Shown here piece by piece: positions 34,673 to 43,604 of a stretch of 64,000 bases of DNA. The DNA comes from Lachnospiraceae bacterium (GTDB lineage Bacteria > Bacillota > Clostridia > Lachnospirales > Lachnospiraceae). Under the pieces are notes generated by a model. The model saw nothing but the letters and a program-made list of their open reading frames with translations, made no database searches and was not told the DNA's origin. Position 1 is the first letter of the stretch. Every line of letters begins with the position of its first letter. The DNA lies in contig JAFRWN010000150.1 of assembly GCA_017437965.1 (NCBI GenBank), positions 1 through 64,000 of the forward strand. The letters run 5' to 3'. The translations under genes and the position numbers were made by a program.

Positions 34673-35215
34673 TTATTTGAAGAACCTTTCAATTACCTCT
34701 TTAGCCTTTGCATTGTCAGATGTGATGCAGAAAACTACATTGTTTCCGTTCTTTTTGATAATAGCATTATCAAGCTTCGGAACTTCCTCAGGTATGTATT
34801 TCTGCATTTCATCCTTAGAATCGTTAATATAACCATTGATACCATTCACAAGCTCTTCCGCCTTTGTATCATCAGCGCACTTATAAACACCAAAAGCATC
34901 AGCAACCTGTTCGCTCTCGGGTATATACATCGCGCCTTCGCTTCCATCAGGAATCGAAAGGGAAATCTTTGCAAGTTCCTCGTTAGCCGTTACCATATTT
35001 CCTGCAAAGCTTACCTCACTCTTAAGTGCATCTGCAACGGCATTGATATCGATTTCAGCGGGAGCCTCTGCACTTGATGAGCTCTCCGAAGCTGCAGATG
35101 AGCTTGAGGATGAAGCTGCAGATGATGCAGATGACGATGACGAGCTGTCCGAACCGCATGCACCGAGTACCATGGCAGCAAGTGCTGCCGCACAAATGAA
35201 TTTCTTGATTTTCAT
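34673..35215 (-). CDS. DUF4358 lipoprotein
   Basis: A 180-aa lipoprotein with a signal peptide ending in the lipobox LGAC, a 28-residue Ser/Ala-rich spacer, and a DUF4358 domain with VADALKSEVSF, DAFGVY, and NGYINDSKDEMQKYIPEEVPKL. DUF4358 genes are often beside DHHW and MBOAT genes in Lachnospiraceae, as here beside the DHHW gene (2-base gap). Function unknown; a part in surface polymer modification is inferred from context. Confidence 0.75.
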   Translation of the reverse strand: MKIKKFICAAALAAMVLGACGSDSSSSSSASSAASSSSSSAASESSSSAEAPAEIDINAVADALKSEVSFAGNMVTANEELAKISLSIPDGSEGAMYIPESEQVADAFGVYKCADDTKAEELVNGINGYINDSKDEMQKYIPEEVPKLDNAIIKKNGNNVVFCITSDNAKAKEVIERFFK

Positions 35216-35273
35216 AATTACTTTCTCTCCTTTTGTATTGCTTTATTTCGGGCACTTGTGCCCTTTTCACACA

Positions 35274-35304
35274 TATTCCGGAGGCAGAATGTACCCCCGG
35301 AATA
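35274..35304. promoter_or_regulatory. Inverted repeat in the leader of the DUF4358 gene
   Basis: TATTCCGG/CCGGAATA with a 15-base loop, followed (minus strand) by a second small hairpin GGGCA/TGCCC at 35250-35263 just before the ribosome site. There is no T tract, so it is either the prepilin gene's mRNA end or a leader structure. Confidence 0.35.
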
Positions 35305-35350
35305 AGTATTTACATATTGATATTAAAAAGTTACAAGGTGGCGTTTTTGA

Positions 35351-35920
35351 TTACGGGTTGTTGGCACCGCCGTTATTACCGTTGTTGCTTCCATTTCCGG
35401 CAGGTGCGACATTTGAAACAGTAGTGAAGTACTCCGCAAAATTACTGGAATAGGAATTGATGTCCGTAAACACTCCACTTACAGATGCAATATCCCATTT
35501 AATGGTTCCTGCAGGATTTACAAGGCCCTTAAATTCTCCTGTGCCTTTTTTCCAGTCTTTTGAAGCAAATTTGACACTGGAATTAGTCTTCATACCGCTT
35601 GATTCGATCCAGTCATTTAATGCATCAGTTCTGTGTCCGTCAGTATCATCCATATCTGTTATATCAACAGAAAGTGTACCGCTTGTACACGATACCACAA
35701 ACCAAGCGCCAGCCGGTATGTAGTACTCATTGTCAGGGTCGGTCGCAATAGTAGTACCTGTTTTGACAATGTTGTCAATCAGCTGCAGATCTTTCGATTT
35801 GCGGGACTTTTCTACGTACTTCAGATAGGCGGGTGCCAGAACGCCAACCAGCACAGCCATGATGGCAATAACAACTATCAGTTCGACGAGTGAAAAGCCC
35901 TGGTTCTTTTTTCCTTTCAT
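35351..35920 (-). CDS. Type IV prepilin-like protein (orphan pseudopilin)
   Basis: A 189-aa protein. It has a short basic leader MKGKKNQG followed by the prepilin cleavage site and N-methylated helix G-FSLVELIVVIAIMAVLVG with Glu at +5, then a globular domain and a Gly/Asn-rich tail (GNGSNNGNNGGANN). ATG at 35920 has GGAG at 9 bases. Prepilin peptidase, assembly ATPase and platform protein genes are not in the window, so processing depends on genes elsewhere. Confidence 0.85.
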   Translation of the reverse strand: MKGKKNQGFSLVELIVVIAIMAVLVGVLAPAYLKYVEKSRKSKDLQLIDNIVKTGTTIATDPDNEYYIPAGAWFVVSCTSGTLSVDITDMDDTDGHRTDALNDWIESSGMKTNSSVKFASKDWKKGTGEFKGLVNPAGTIKWDIASVSGVFTDINSYSSNFAEYFTTVSNVAPAGNGSNNGNNGGANNP

Positions 35921-36097
35921 AATTCTGTTCTCCGTTCCGCAGAAAATGGGTATAATACCCCTATCTTCCACTATTCTCCTTATACCATAGAGAATACCAC
36001 ATTTTACAGAATTATTCCACTATTATTTTCGATAATCGATGTTCTATCTTGTATTTTTTTTGTACTTTCTTGCTGCTTTCCGCTTTTTCGCAATTAT

Positions 36098-37123
36098 TTA
36101 TCTTCCGGCGTACATTTTTTCATAGTAGTTCTGATATTCACCCGAAATGATTTCTTCCCACCACTCACGGTTGTCAAGATACCACTTTATTGTCTTCTTT
36201 ATACCGTCTGCAAACTTTGTTTCGGGTAGCCACCCTAACTCATCATGTATCTTGGTCGGATCAATCGCATAACGCATATCATGGCCCTTACGGTCTGTCA
36301 CATGTGTGATAAGGCTCTCGGGTTTTCCGAGTTCTTTACATATAAGCTTTACAATGTCGATATTCTTCATTTCATTGTGTCCGCCGACATTATAAACCTC
36401 GCCTACTCTTCCTTTGTGGATGATAAGGTCGATCGCACGGCAGTGATCCTCGACATAGAGCCAGTCACGCACATTGAGTCCCTCACCGTATACCGGGAGA
36501 GGCTTGTCATTAAGCGCATTGGCGATCATAAGAGGTATCAGCTTCTCCGGAAAATGATAAGGTCCGTAATTATTCGAGCAGCGGCTTATGGAGACCGGAA
36601 GCCCGTAGGTACGGTAGTAAGCCATTACCAGAAGGTCCGCCGAAGCCTTGGAGCTGGAGTAAGGTGAGCTCGTATGGATCGGAGTAGTCTCGGTAAAGAA
36701 AAGGTCGGGGCGGTCAAGCGGGAGGTCGCCATATACCTCGTCCGTCGAAACCTGATGATATCTTTCGATACCATATTTCCTGCAGGCATCCATCAGCACC
36801 TCGGTACCGATGATATTGGTCTGAAGGAAGATACCGGGATCCTCAATCGAACGGTCTACGTGGGATTCAGCCGCAAAGTTTACGACAATGTCGGGTTTTT
36901 CTTCCTCAAAAAGTTTATAAACCGCTTCCCTGTCACATATATCAGCCTTTACGAAGCGGAAATTGGGATTATCCATCACCTTTTTTAGTGTGGAAAGATT
37001 TCCAGCATAGGTAAGCTTGTCAAGACAGATTATCCTGTAATCAGGATAGGTGTCAAGCATATGAAATACGAAATTACTGCCGATGAATCCGGCTCCGCCT
37101 GTTACTATTATTGTTTTTTTCAT
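36098..37123 (-). CDS. rfbB: dTDP-glucose 4,6-dehydratase
   Basis: A 341-aa extended short-chain dehydrogenase. It has the NAD loop TGGAGFIGSNF, FAAESHVDRSI, STDEVYGDL, the catalytic YSSSKASADL (Tyr-x3-Lys) and NNYGPYHFPEKLIP. It makes dTDP-4-keto-6-deoxyglucose for rhamnose or other deoxysugars. The other rhamnose genes (rfbA, C, D) are not in the window. It lies 15 bases after recN. Confidence 0.93.
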   Translation of the reverse strand: MKKTIIVTGGAGFIGSNFVFHMLDTYPDYRIICLDKLTYAGNLSTLKKVMDNPNFRFVKADICDREAVYKLFEEEKPDIVVNFAAESHVDRSIEDPGIFLQTNIIGTEVLMDACRKYGIERYHQVSTDEVYGDLPLDRPDLFFTETTPIHTSSPYSSSKASADLLVMAYYRTYGLPVSISRCSNNYGPYHFPEKLIPLMIANALNDKPLPVYGEGLNVRDWLYVEDHCRAIDLIIHKGRVGEVYNVGGHNEMKNIDIVKLICKELGKPESLITHVTDRKGHDMRYAIDPTKIHDELGWLPETKFADGIKKTIKWYLDNREWWEEIISGEYQNYYEKMYAGR

Positions 37124-37138
37124 TATATTACGCCTCTG

Positions 37139-38824
37139 TTATTTAATATTTTTCTTTGTTTCATCGGCAAGCTGCTTCATTTCCCTTGCGCTTGCTCTTA
37201 CGGCATCTGTGATCTTTGCACCGCCAAGCATTCTTGACAGCTCATCTGTCACTGCATCCTCCGTAAGCTTCGTGATACCCGTCCTTGTATGTCCGTCAGC
37301 CTGCTTTTTCTCGATAAGGAAATGACTGTCAGCCATTGCAGCAAGCTGTGGCAGGTGGGTAATACAGATAACCTGGTGGCTTTTCGAAAGCAGCGCAATC
37401 TTTTCTGCCACCTTCTGTGCGGTACGTCCGCTGATTCCCGTGTCAATTTCATCAAAAACAAGGGTTCCGATGGAATTGTCTGACGCCACTACGGATTTTA
37501 TTGCAAGCATTATCCTTGAAAGCTCGCCTCCGCTTATTACATTCGAAAGCTTCTTTAAAGGCTCTCCGAGATTGGCACTCAGGTAAAATTCAGGTTCGGT
37601 ATCGCCTGTTTCCGAATAGCGTCCGGTCTCTTCCGTCCTGATTTCAAATCTTGCATTTTCAAAATTCAGTTCCTTGAGAGCTTCTTCGATGCTTTCGGAC
37701 AGTCTTGCCGCTGCCGTCTCTCTTGCTTTTTTTAAGGCCTCATTGGCTTTTTTCAGAACTTTTTCCTTTTCTTCAAGCTCTTTTTTCAGCCTGTCAAGGA
37801 AGCTGTCATAGTCCGAATATTCGGAAAGCTCCTTTTCACAATTCTCGGCATAGGCATTTATTTCTTCGATCGAATGACCATATTTGGATTTAAGGCGGTT
37901 GATGACATCAAGTCTTTCACCTACCTCATTAAACTCCTCTTCACTTCCGGATATGCCGTCTGCATAGTCCCTTATCATTCCTGTAAGCTCCGACAACTGT
38001 TCGGAAACAACAGAAAGCCTGTCCGAAAATCCTGCAAGTACCTCATCATAAGAAGCAATTTTGCTTATTGCCCTTTCGGCCCGCCCCAGAAGCTCTTCTG
38101 CCGCCTCATTTCCGGTCGAAAGTGCTTCTTCTGCAAGCTTCAGTTCCTCGAGTATCTTTTCGGTATTAGAGAGTACCCTGAATCTTTCCTCAAGGCTCTC
38201 GTCCTCCCCTTCCTTAAGCCTGGCATTCTTTATTTCCTCTGCCTCATAGGATAAAAGTTCAAGCTCGCGTTCACTTTTTCTTCCGCTGCCTTCTGCCTCG
38301 GTAAGCTCAGTTTTTGCCGTCCTGTAAGCCTGATATGCCTCTTTCACCGAAAGAAGCGCCGTTTTACATTCCTCCGAGCTTTCATCAACTATCCTTCTCT
38401 GACCTTCCTTATAGAGCAGGGACTGATGTTCATGCTGCCCGTGTATGTCAATAAGAACCTCCGAGATTTCCTTAAGTGCCGTCTGCGACACAACCTCGCC
38501 GTTTATACGACATACGCTGCGTCCTCCGGCACTTATCCTTCTTGAAATCGTTACAAGCCCATCCTCATAGATCAACTCGTTCTTTTCAAAAATCTTTCTG
38601 ATTTCCGGAGAGTCCGATTCGAAGCTCAGTTCAACAAGAGCATAGTCTGCATAGCTTCCCATCTGCTCCTTTGAGATTTTTCCGCCGAGAGCAGCATTAA
38701 GGGATCCTATCAGTATGGATTTGCCGGCACCGGTCTCGCCCGAAAGCACATTAAAGCCAGTTCCTAAATCAAGCCATACCTCATCTATGATGGCAAAATT
38801 TTTAACGTGAAGGTTAACAAGCAT
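37139..38824 (-). CDS. recN: DNA repair ATPase RecN
   Basis: A 561-aa SMC-like protein. Walker A GETGAGKSILIGS, a QHEHQSL segment, long coiled coils (about residues 160-370), the signature NVISGGELSRIMLAIK and Walker B VFDEIDTGISG are all visible, as is the C-terminal VICITHLPQLAA. It acts in double-strand break repair. It starts 10 bases after yebC, at the end of the argR-recN gene line. Confidence 0.95.
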   Translation of the reverse strand: MLVNLHVKNFAIIDEVWLDLGTGFNVLSGETGAGKSILIGSLNAALGGKISKEQMGSYADYALVELSFESDSPEIRKIFEKNELIYEDGLVTISRRISAGGRSVCRINGEVVSQTALKEISEVLIDIHGQHEHQSLLYKEGQRRIVDESSEECKTALLSVKEAYQAYRTAKTELTEAEGSGRKSERELELLSYEAEEIKNARLKEGEDESLEERFRVLSNTEKILEELKLAEEALSTGNEAAEELLGRAERAISKIASYDEVLAGFSDRLSVVSEQLSELTGMIRDYADGISGSEEEFNEVGERLDVINRLKSKYGHSIEEINAYAENCEKELSEYSDYDSFLDRLKKELEEKEKVLKKANEALKKARETAAARLSESIEEALKELNFENARFEIRTEETGRYSETGDTEPEFYLSANLGEPLKKLSNVISGGELSRIMLAIKSVVASDNSIGTLVFDEIDTGISGRTAQKVAEKIALLSKSHQVICITHLPQLAAMADSHFLIEKKQADGHTRTGITKLTEDAVTDELSRMLGGAKITDAVRASAREMKQLADETKKNIK

Positions 38825-38834
38825 ACTGCTTTTA

Positions 38835-39563
38835 TTACTCCTCTACATTATGATATACGTTCTGTACGTCATCATCGTCATCAAGCAGATCCATTGTTCT
38901 CTGGAAATTCTTGATATCGGTTTCATCGGTAAGTGAAACATAGGTCTGTGGTATCATTGTCACCTCAGCCTCTGCCATAGGGATTCCTGCCTCCTCAAGC
39001 TTCTCCCTAACTGATGAAAAATCATCGGGAGCAGTATATATTTCGAAGCAGTCCTCTTCCTCGGACATATCCTCTGCTCCTGCATCAAGAGCCACCATCA
39101 TCAGCTCGTCTGCATCTCCCTCATACTCTTCCTTGTCTACAAGGATAAATCCTTTTTCATCAAACATGAAAGATACGCAGCCCTGGGTTCCGATTGAACC
39201 ATTGCCCTTTGTGAAAGCATTACGGATATTTGATGCAGTACGGTTCTTGTTGTCGGTAAGTGCCTCTACAATGATTGCAGAGCCCTTAGGACCATAGCCC
39301 TCATATGAAACAAACTCATAATTTACGGCACCGAGATCTCCGGCAGCCTTCTTTATGCTTCTCTCAATGGTATCGTTTGGCATGTTGTTTGACTTTGCCT
39401 TTGCAATGATATCCTTAAGCTTTGAATTGTTGGCGGGATCAGCACCGCCTTCCTTTACAGCAACCGCGATCTCACGGCCGAGACGGGTAAAAATCTTACC
39501 CTTTGCAGCATCATTTGCCGCCTTTTTGTGTTTGATGTTCGCAAATTTTGAATGTCCTGACAT
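38835..39563 (-). CDS. yebC: YebC/PmpR family protein
   Basis: A 242-aa protein with the usual start MSGHSKFANIKHKKAANDAAKGK, AIAVKEGGADP, YEGYGPKGSA and the acidic C-terminal LLDDDDDVQNVYHN. Members bind DNA as regulators; the TACO1/YebC line also assists translation of proline runs. Its place between argR and recN is not the most common one, since recN usually follows argR directly. Confidence 0.95.
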   Translation of the reverse strand: MSGHSKFANIKHKKAANDAAKGKIFTRLGREIAVAVKEGGADPANNSKLKDIIAKAKSNNMPNDTIERSIKKAAGDLGAVNYEFVSYEGYGPKGSAIIVEALTDNKNRTASNIRNAFTKGNGSIGTQGCVSFMFDEKGFILVDKEEYEGDADELMMVALDAGAEDMSEEEDCFEIYTAPDDFSSVREKLEEAGIPMAEAEVTMIPQTYVSLTDETDIKNFQRTMDLLDDDDDVQNVYHNVEE

Positions 39564-39579
39564 TTATTACTCCTCCAAA

Positions 39580-40044
39580 TCAATATTCAAGTATCATTTT
39601 TTTGATCTGCCTTGTAAGCTCGGCAGCAGCTTCCTCACTTCGCATTACGCAAAGAAGTGTATCGTCACCCGCAACCGTTCCCAGCACATCGGGAAGTATT
39701 GCATCGTCTATCGTGGCACCGACTGCAGAGCCCATGCCGGCGCTTGCCTTTATCACGATCAGGTTGCCTGCATAATCCACGCTCTTTACAACCTCTCTCA
39801 TCAGAAGATCGTTCTTATCGGGCTTTCTGTTATGTATTGCCATCTCATTCGTCGTCCTGACATATTTCTGACTTCCGTTATCAGCAACAACCTTGATGAG
39901 CTTAAGCTCTCTTATGTCTCTTGAAACCGTAGCCTGTGTTACATCATATCCTGCTTCCAGAAGCATTGCGCACAGGTCTTCCTGAGTACCTATATCATAC
40001 TTGTCGATCAGGTTAAGAATTACATTATGGCGTTGTTTTTTCAT
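39580..40044 (-). CDS. argR: Arginine repressor
   Basis: A 154-aa ArgR/AhrC: winged-helix N terminus (RHNVILNLIDKYDIGTQEDL; recognition helix VTQATVSRDIREL) and a C-terminal hexamer/arginine-binding domain with the GTVAGDDTLL motif. It controls arginine biosynthesis and catabolism. It starts 17 bases after nadK, the conserved Firmicute order nadK-argR-recN. Confidence 0.95.
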   Translation of the reverse strand: MKKQRHNVILNLIDKYDIGTQEDLCAMLLEAGYDVTQATVSRDIRELKLIKVVADNGSQKYVRTTNEMAIHNRKPDKNDLLMREVVKSVDYAGNLIVIKASAGMGSAVGATIDDAILPDVLGTVAGDDTLLCVMRSEEAAAELTRQIKKMILEY

Positions 40045-40061
40045 ACTTTTCTTTACCTCAC

Positions 40062-40856
40062 TTAATGGAATTTATTATTCAATGTCTCTACGAAAGACGT
40101 TGATTTCAGCATTATCATTTTGCACTTTGAAGACGCTTTTGCAATATGTATCTCCTCATCCGGAGAAAGTGTTGTATAATCCGCGCCGTCAACGGTCACA
40201 TAGGCCGGCTCGCTTACCCTGTGCCTGTTTCCCCTGATCTTTATCCTCACTTTGTCATCGCCGGATATTACAAAGCTTCTTACTCCAAGGGCATGCGGAC
40301 ATATCGGAGTGATAAGAAGCGCATTTACGCCCGGTGCCATTATCGGGCCTCCGGCGCTCAGGTTATAACCTGTAGAACCTGTTGCGGTGGAAATGATCAG
40401 ACCGTCGCCTTCATAGGCTGTAAAAAGGTTGTCGTTTATATATATCATTATTCCGACAAGATGAGAATAGCCGCCACGCGAGATCACTACATCATTAAGT
40501 GCCGTGCTTTTTTCCAGTCCGTCATAATAGCATTCAATTTCCGTTCTTTTCGAAAGATAGTACTCATCCTCCATCAGACGGTCAACAGCATTTAAGGCAT
40601 CTTCTCCGGATGCCTGGGTAAGAAAGCCGAGCGTGCCGATGTTTATTCCCATGAGCGGCAGATCATAGGCTGCATAATCCTTTGCCGCGCGGAGAAAAGT
40701 ACCATCCCCGCCAAGTACAAGTATGCATTCCGTATCCTCAGCCGGTTTTTCTTCCGCAACAACTCCGCCCCTTTCTTCTATACGGGCTTTTATTTTGCCG
40801 GCGAGAGTCTCGCCGCCCTTCTTGCTTTCGTTGTAAATAATAAAGAATTTATTCAT
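40062..40856 (-). CDS. nadK: NAD kinase
   Basis: A 264-aa kinase making NADP from NAD. It has the GGDGTFLRAA motif, MGINIGTLGFLT, NDVVISRG, and the ATATGSTGYNLSAGGPI-type segment (STATGSTGYNLSAGG). The length is typical of short Gram-positive forms. It overlaps tlyA by 8 bases. Confidence 0.95.
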   Translation of the reverse strand: MNKFFIIYNESKKGGETLAGKIKARIEERGGVVAEEKPAEDTECILVLGGDGTFLRAAKDYAAYDLPLMGINIGTLGFLTQASGEDALNAVDRLMEDEYYLSKRTEIECYYDGLEKSTALNDVVISRGGYSHLVGIMIYINDNLFTAYEGDGLIISTATGSTGYNLSAGGPIMAPGVNALLITPICPHALGVRSFVISGDDKVRIKIRGNRHRVSEPAYVTVDGADYTTLSPDEEIHIAKASSKCKMIMLKSTSFVETLNNKFH

Positions 40857-41679
40857 GTTTCAAGCCGGGATTTTCATGTGCCTCTTCGACGATCTTTTTC
40901 GGATCCGTCCCTTCAGGCAGCATGTTCTTTCCCTCCGCCTCCGATGATCTGCTGTTTTTCATGTACAATAAGTATTCAATATTTCCTTCGGGTCCCCTGA
41001 TCGGTGAATAGTCAAGGCCGAGTATCTCAAACCCCAGTCCGTACGAAAAGGACACTATGTTTTCTATCACTTCGAGATGAACTGCCTTGTCCCTTACAAC
41101 GCCCTTCTTCCCGACCTTTTCACGTCCGGCTTCAAACTGGGGTTTTATAAGACAGACTATTCTCGCGTCTTCCTTCATCAATGCCTTTACGGGCTCAAGC
41201 ACCTTCGTAAGCGAAATGAAGGCCACGTCTATCGAGACAAAATCAACCGCTTCCCCGATATCCGTAGGAGTGACATAGCGTATGTTGGTTTTCTCCATCG
41301 AGATCACCTTCGGGTTCTGCCTCAGTTCCCATGCAAGCTGGTTGGTCCCGACATCCACCGCATATACCTTTTCAGCTCCGTTCTGCAGCATGCAGTCGGT
41401 AAAACCTCCGGTAGAAGCGCCTACATCAAGGCACACCAGACCGGTGCAGTCGATATTATAAACCTTTACCGCCTTGTCAAGCTTCAGTCCTCCACGGCTT
41501 ACAAAGGGAAGCTTCTTTCCCTTCACTTCAATTTCCGCGCTTTCGGGAAACTGTGAACCGGCTTTGTCTTCACGGTTGCCGTCCACAAAAACCTCTCCGG
41601 CCATTATCATGGCCCTGGCCTTTTCCCTTGAAGAAGCAAGGCCACGCGAAACCATCATGACGTCAAGCCTTTCCTTCAT
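40849..41679 (-). CDS. tlyA: TlyA-family rRNA 2'-O-methyltransferase
   Basis: A 276-aa protein with an N-terminal S4 RNA-binding domain (RLDVMMVSRGLASSREKARAMI) and an FtsJ-like methyltransferase (LDVGASTGGFTDCML SAM loop, VSIDVAFISL, IKPQFEAGREKVGKKGVV). It is annotated as haemolysin A in older data; in mycobacteria it methylates 16S and 23S rRNA. It overlaps dxs by 17 bases, in the usual dxs-tlyA-nadK order. Confidence 0.93.
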   Translation of the reverse strand: MKERLDVMMVSRGLASSREKARAMIMAGEVFVDGNREDKAGSQFPESAEIEVKGKKLPFVSRGGLKLDKAVKVYNIDCTGLVCLDVGASTGGFTDCMLQNGAEKVYAVDVGTNQLAWELRQNPKVISMEKTNIRYVTPTDIGEAVDFVSIDVAFISLTKVLEPVKALMKEDARIVCLIKPQFEAGREKVGKKGVVRDKAVHLEVIENIVSFSYGLGFEILGLDYSPIRGPEGNIEYLLYMKNSRSSEAEGKNMLPEGTDPKKIVEEAHENPGLKHE

Positions 41680-43582
41680 CTGCTTCTTCCTCTCTTCTCA
41701 GGAAACCTATTTTTTTCTTGGCATATGAAAGAATATTTTCATATATGCTGTCGGAATCAAACCCGTATTTTTTTCTGAGTTCATTTATGTCACCATGCTC
41801 AAGATAAATATCCGGAAGGGAAATATTCAGAAATGCTCCCTTATAGCCTTTTTCAAGCAGATAGCTCTCAATCTTCTGACCGAAGCCGCCGCTCTTTACA
41901 CCCTCTTCTACGCTGACGATAAGCTCGTGCCTGCATTCAATCATAGAATCCACCATTCTTGTGTCAAGTGGCGCAAGAAACCTTGCATTGAACAGGCTTA
42001 CCGAAAGATCCGCCTCGCTCTCAAGCCTCATCGCAGCGATTGATGCCGCATCAAATGCCGAGCCTACCGCAATGATTCCGAGATCCTTTCCGCCCGCGAT
42101 CAGCTCGGCCTTTCCGTATTCGATCGGAGTAAGGTCAAGCCCGCTTTCATAAGCAGCTCCACGCGGATATCTTATCGCAACCGGGCCGTCAAAGCCCACA
42201 GCAAACTTAAGTGCTGCCACAAGTTCTTTTCCGTCCTTGGGCGAAATCACCGTAAGTCCCGGAATGCTTGTCAGATATGCTATATCATATATGCCCTGGT
42301 GTGTTTTTCCGTCATTTCCGACTATACCGGCACGGTCAATCGCAAAGATAACCTTCTTACCGGTGAGGCACACATCGTGCAATATCTGGTCATAGGCACG
42401 CTGCATGAAGGTCGAATAGATTGCCACAACAGGATGCATTCCTCCTGCAGCAAGGCCTCCCGCAAAGGTTACTGCATATTCCTCCGCTATTCCGACATCA
42501 AAAAATCTCTCAGGGAATCTGGCGGCAAAACCGTCAAGTCCGGTTCCTGAGCTCATGGCCGCAGTAACGGCACAGAGTTTGTCGTCATCTTTTGCAAGCT
42601 CGCACAGGGTTTCCCCGAAAAGCGCCGTATAGCTTTTTTTCGTCACATGATTCTTCAGCTGGCCCGTTGCCACGTCAAAAGGTTCAACGCCATGGAATTT
42701 GCTCGGATTTTTTTCGGCGGGCTCATAGCCCTTGCCTTTTTTTGTATAGATATGGACTATCGCCGTACCCTTATAGAGCTGCGCAGCCCTTATTGTCCTG
42801 ATAAGATCCCAAAGATTATGTCCGTCGATCGGACCGAAATATCCGAAGCCCATTTCCTTGAAAAATTCACCCGGCGTCATCAGATCCCTTATGAAATTCT
42901 TGGTTCTTCTGAGTCCGTCGGCTGCCTTTGCACCGGGTACCGTCTTGCTCAAGGTTCTCTCAATACCGCCCTTGAAACCGATATAGGCCGTGCTGGTTCT
43001 CATTCTTTCAAGATATCTTGCCATGCCGCCGACATTTTTTGAGATCGACATGTTGTTATCATTGAAGATCACTACGGTATTGCTGTTTTTATACTGACCC
43101 AAGTTATTGAGGGCCTCAAAGGCCATTCCACCGGAAAACGATCCGTCACCGATTACTGCTGCGATCTTATAATGTTCTCCCTGTATATCCCTTGCACGGG
43201 CATAGCCCGCCGCAACCGCAAGACTTGTGGTCGCATGCCCTGTACTGTAGGCATCGCAGGGGCTTTCCTCTTCCGAAGGGAAACCCGAAAGTCCTCCGAG
43301 CTTTCTTAAGGTCTTCATCTGCTCTTTTCTTCCGGTAAGGATTTTATGAACATATGCCTGATGACCGACATCCCAGATTATCTTATCCTTCGGCAGATCC
43401 ATCAGAAGATGCAGGGCCATCGTAAGCTCGACCGCACCGAGACTGCTTGCAAGATGCCCTCCCGTTTCGGAAACGCTTTCGACCAGATACTCCCTGATCT
43501 CCCGTGCAAGCGCGTATAGATGTTCCTTGTGGATTTTCTTTATATCATTAGGTTTCTTTATCCTGTCAAGATAAATTCCCAT
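41663..43582 (-). CDS. dxs: 1-deoxy-D-xylulose-5-phosphate synthase
   Basis: A 639-aa thiamine-diphosphate enzyme starting the MEP isoprenoid pathway. It has GGHLASSLGAVELT, WDVGHQAYVHKILTGR, GDGSFSGGMAFEALN, the EEYAVTFAGGLA catalytic Glu region and DRAGIVGNDGKTHQG. The full length indicates an active enzyme. It sits 22 bases after ispA, so early and later isoprenoid steps are linked. Confidence 0.96.
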   Translation of the reverse strand: MGIYLDRIKKPNDIKKIHKEHLYALAREIREYLVESVSETGGHLASSLGAVELTMALHLLMDLPKDKIIWDVGHQAYVHKILTGRKEQMKTLRKLGGLSGFPSEEESPCDAYSTGHATTSLAVAAGYARARDIQGEHYKIAAVIGDGSFSGGMAFEALNNLGQYKNSNTVVIFNDNNMSISKNVGGMARYLERMRTSTAYIGFKGGIERTLSKTVPGAKAADGLRRTKNFIRDLMTPGEFFKEMGFGYFGPIDGHNLWDLIRTIRAAQLYKGTAIVHIYTKKGKGYEPAEKNPSKFHGVEPFDVATGQLKNHVTKKSYTALFGETLCELAKDDDKLCAVTAAMSSGTGLDGFAARFPERFFDVGIAEEYAVTFAGGLAAGGMHPVVAIYSTFMQRAYDQILHDVCLTGKKVIFAIDRAGIVGNDGKTHQGIYDIAYLTSIPGLTVISPKDGKELVAALKFAVGFDGPVAIRYPRGAAYESGLDLTPIEYGKAELIAGGKDLGIIAVGSAFDAASIAAMRLESEADLSVSLFNARFLAPLDTRMVDSMIECRHELIVSVEEGVKSGGFGQKIESYLLEKGYKGAFLNISLPDIYLEHGDINELRKKYGFDSDSIYENILSYAKKKIGFLRREEEADEGKA

Positions 43583-43604
43583 TCTTTCCTCCGATATACG
43601 ATTA

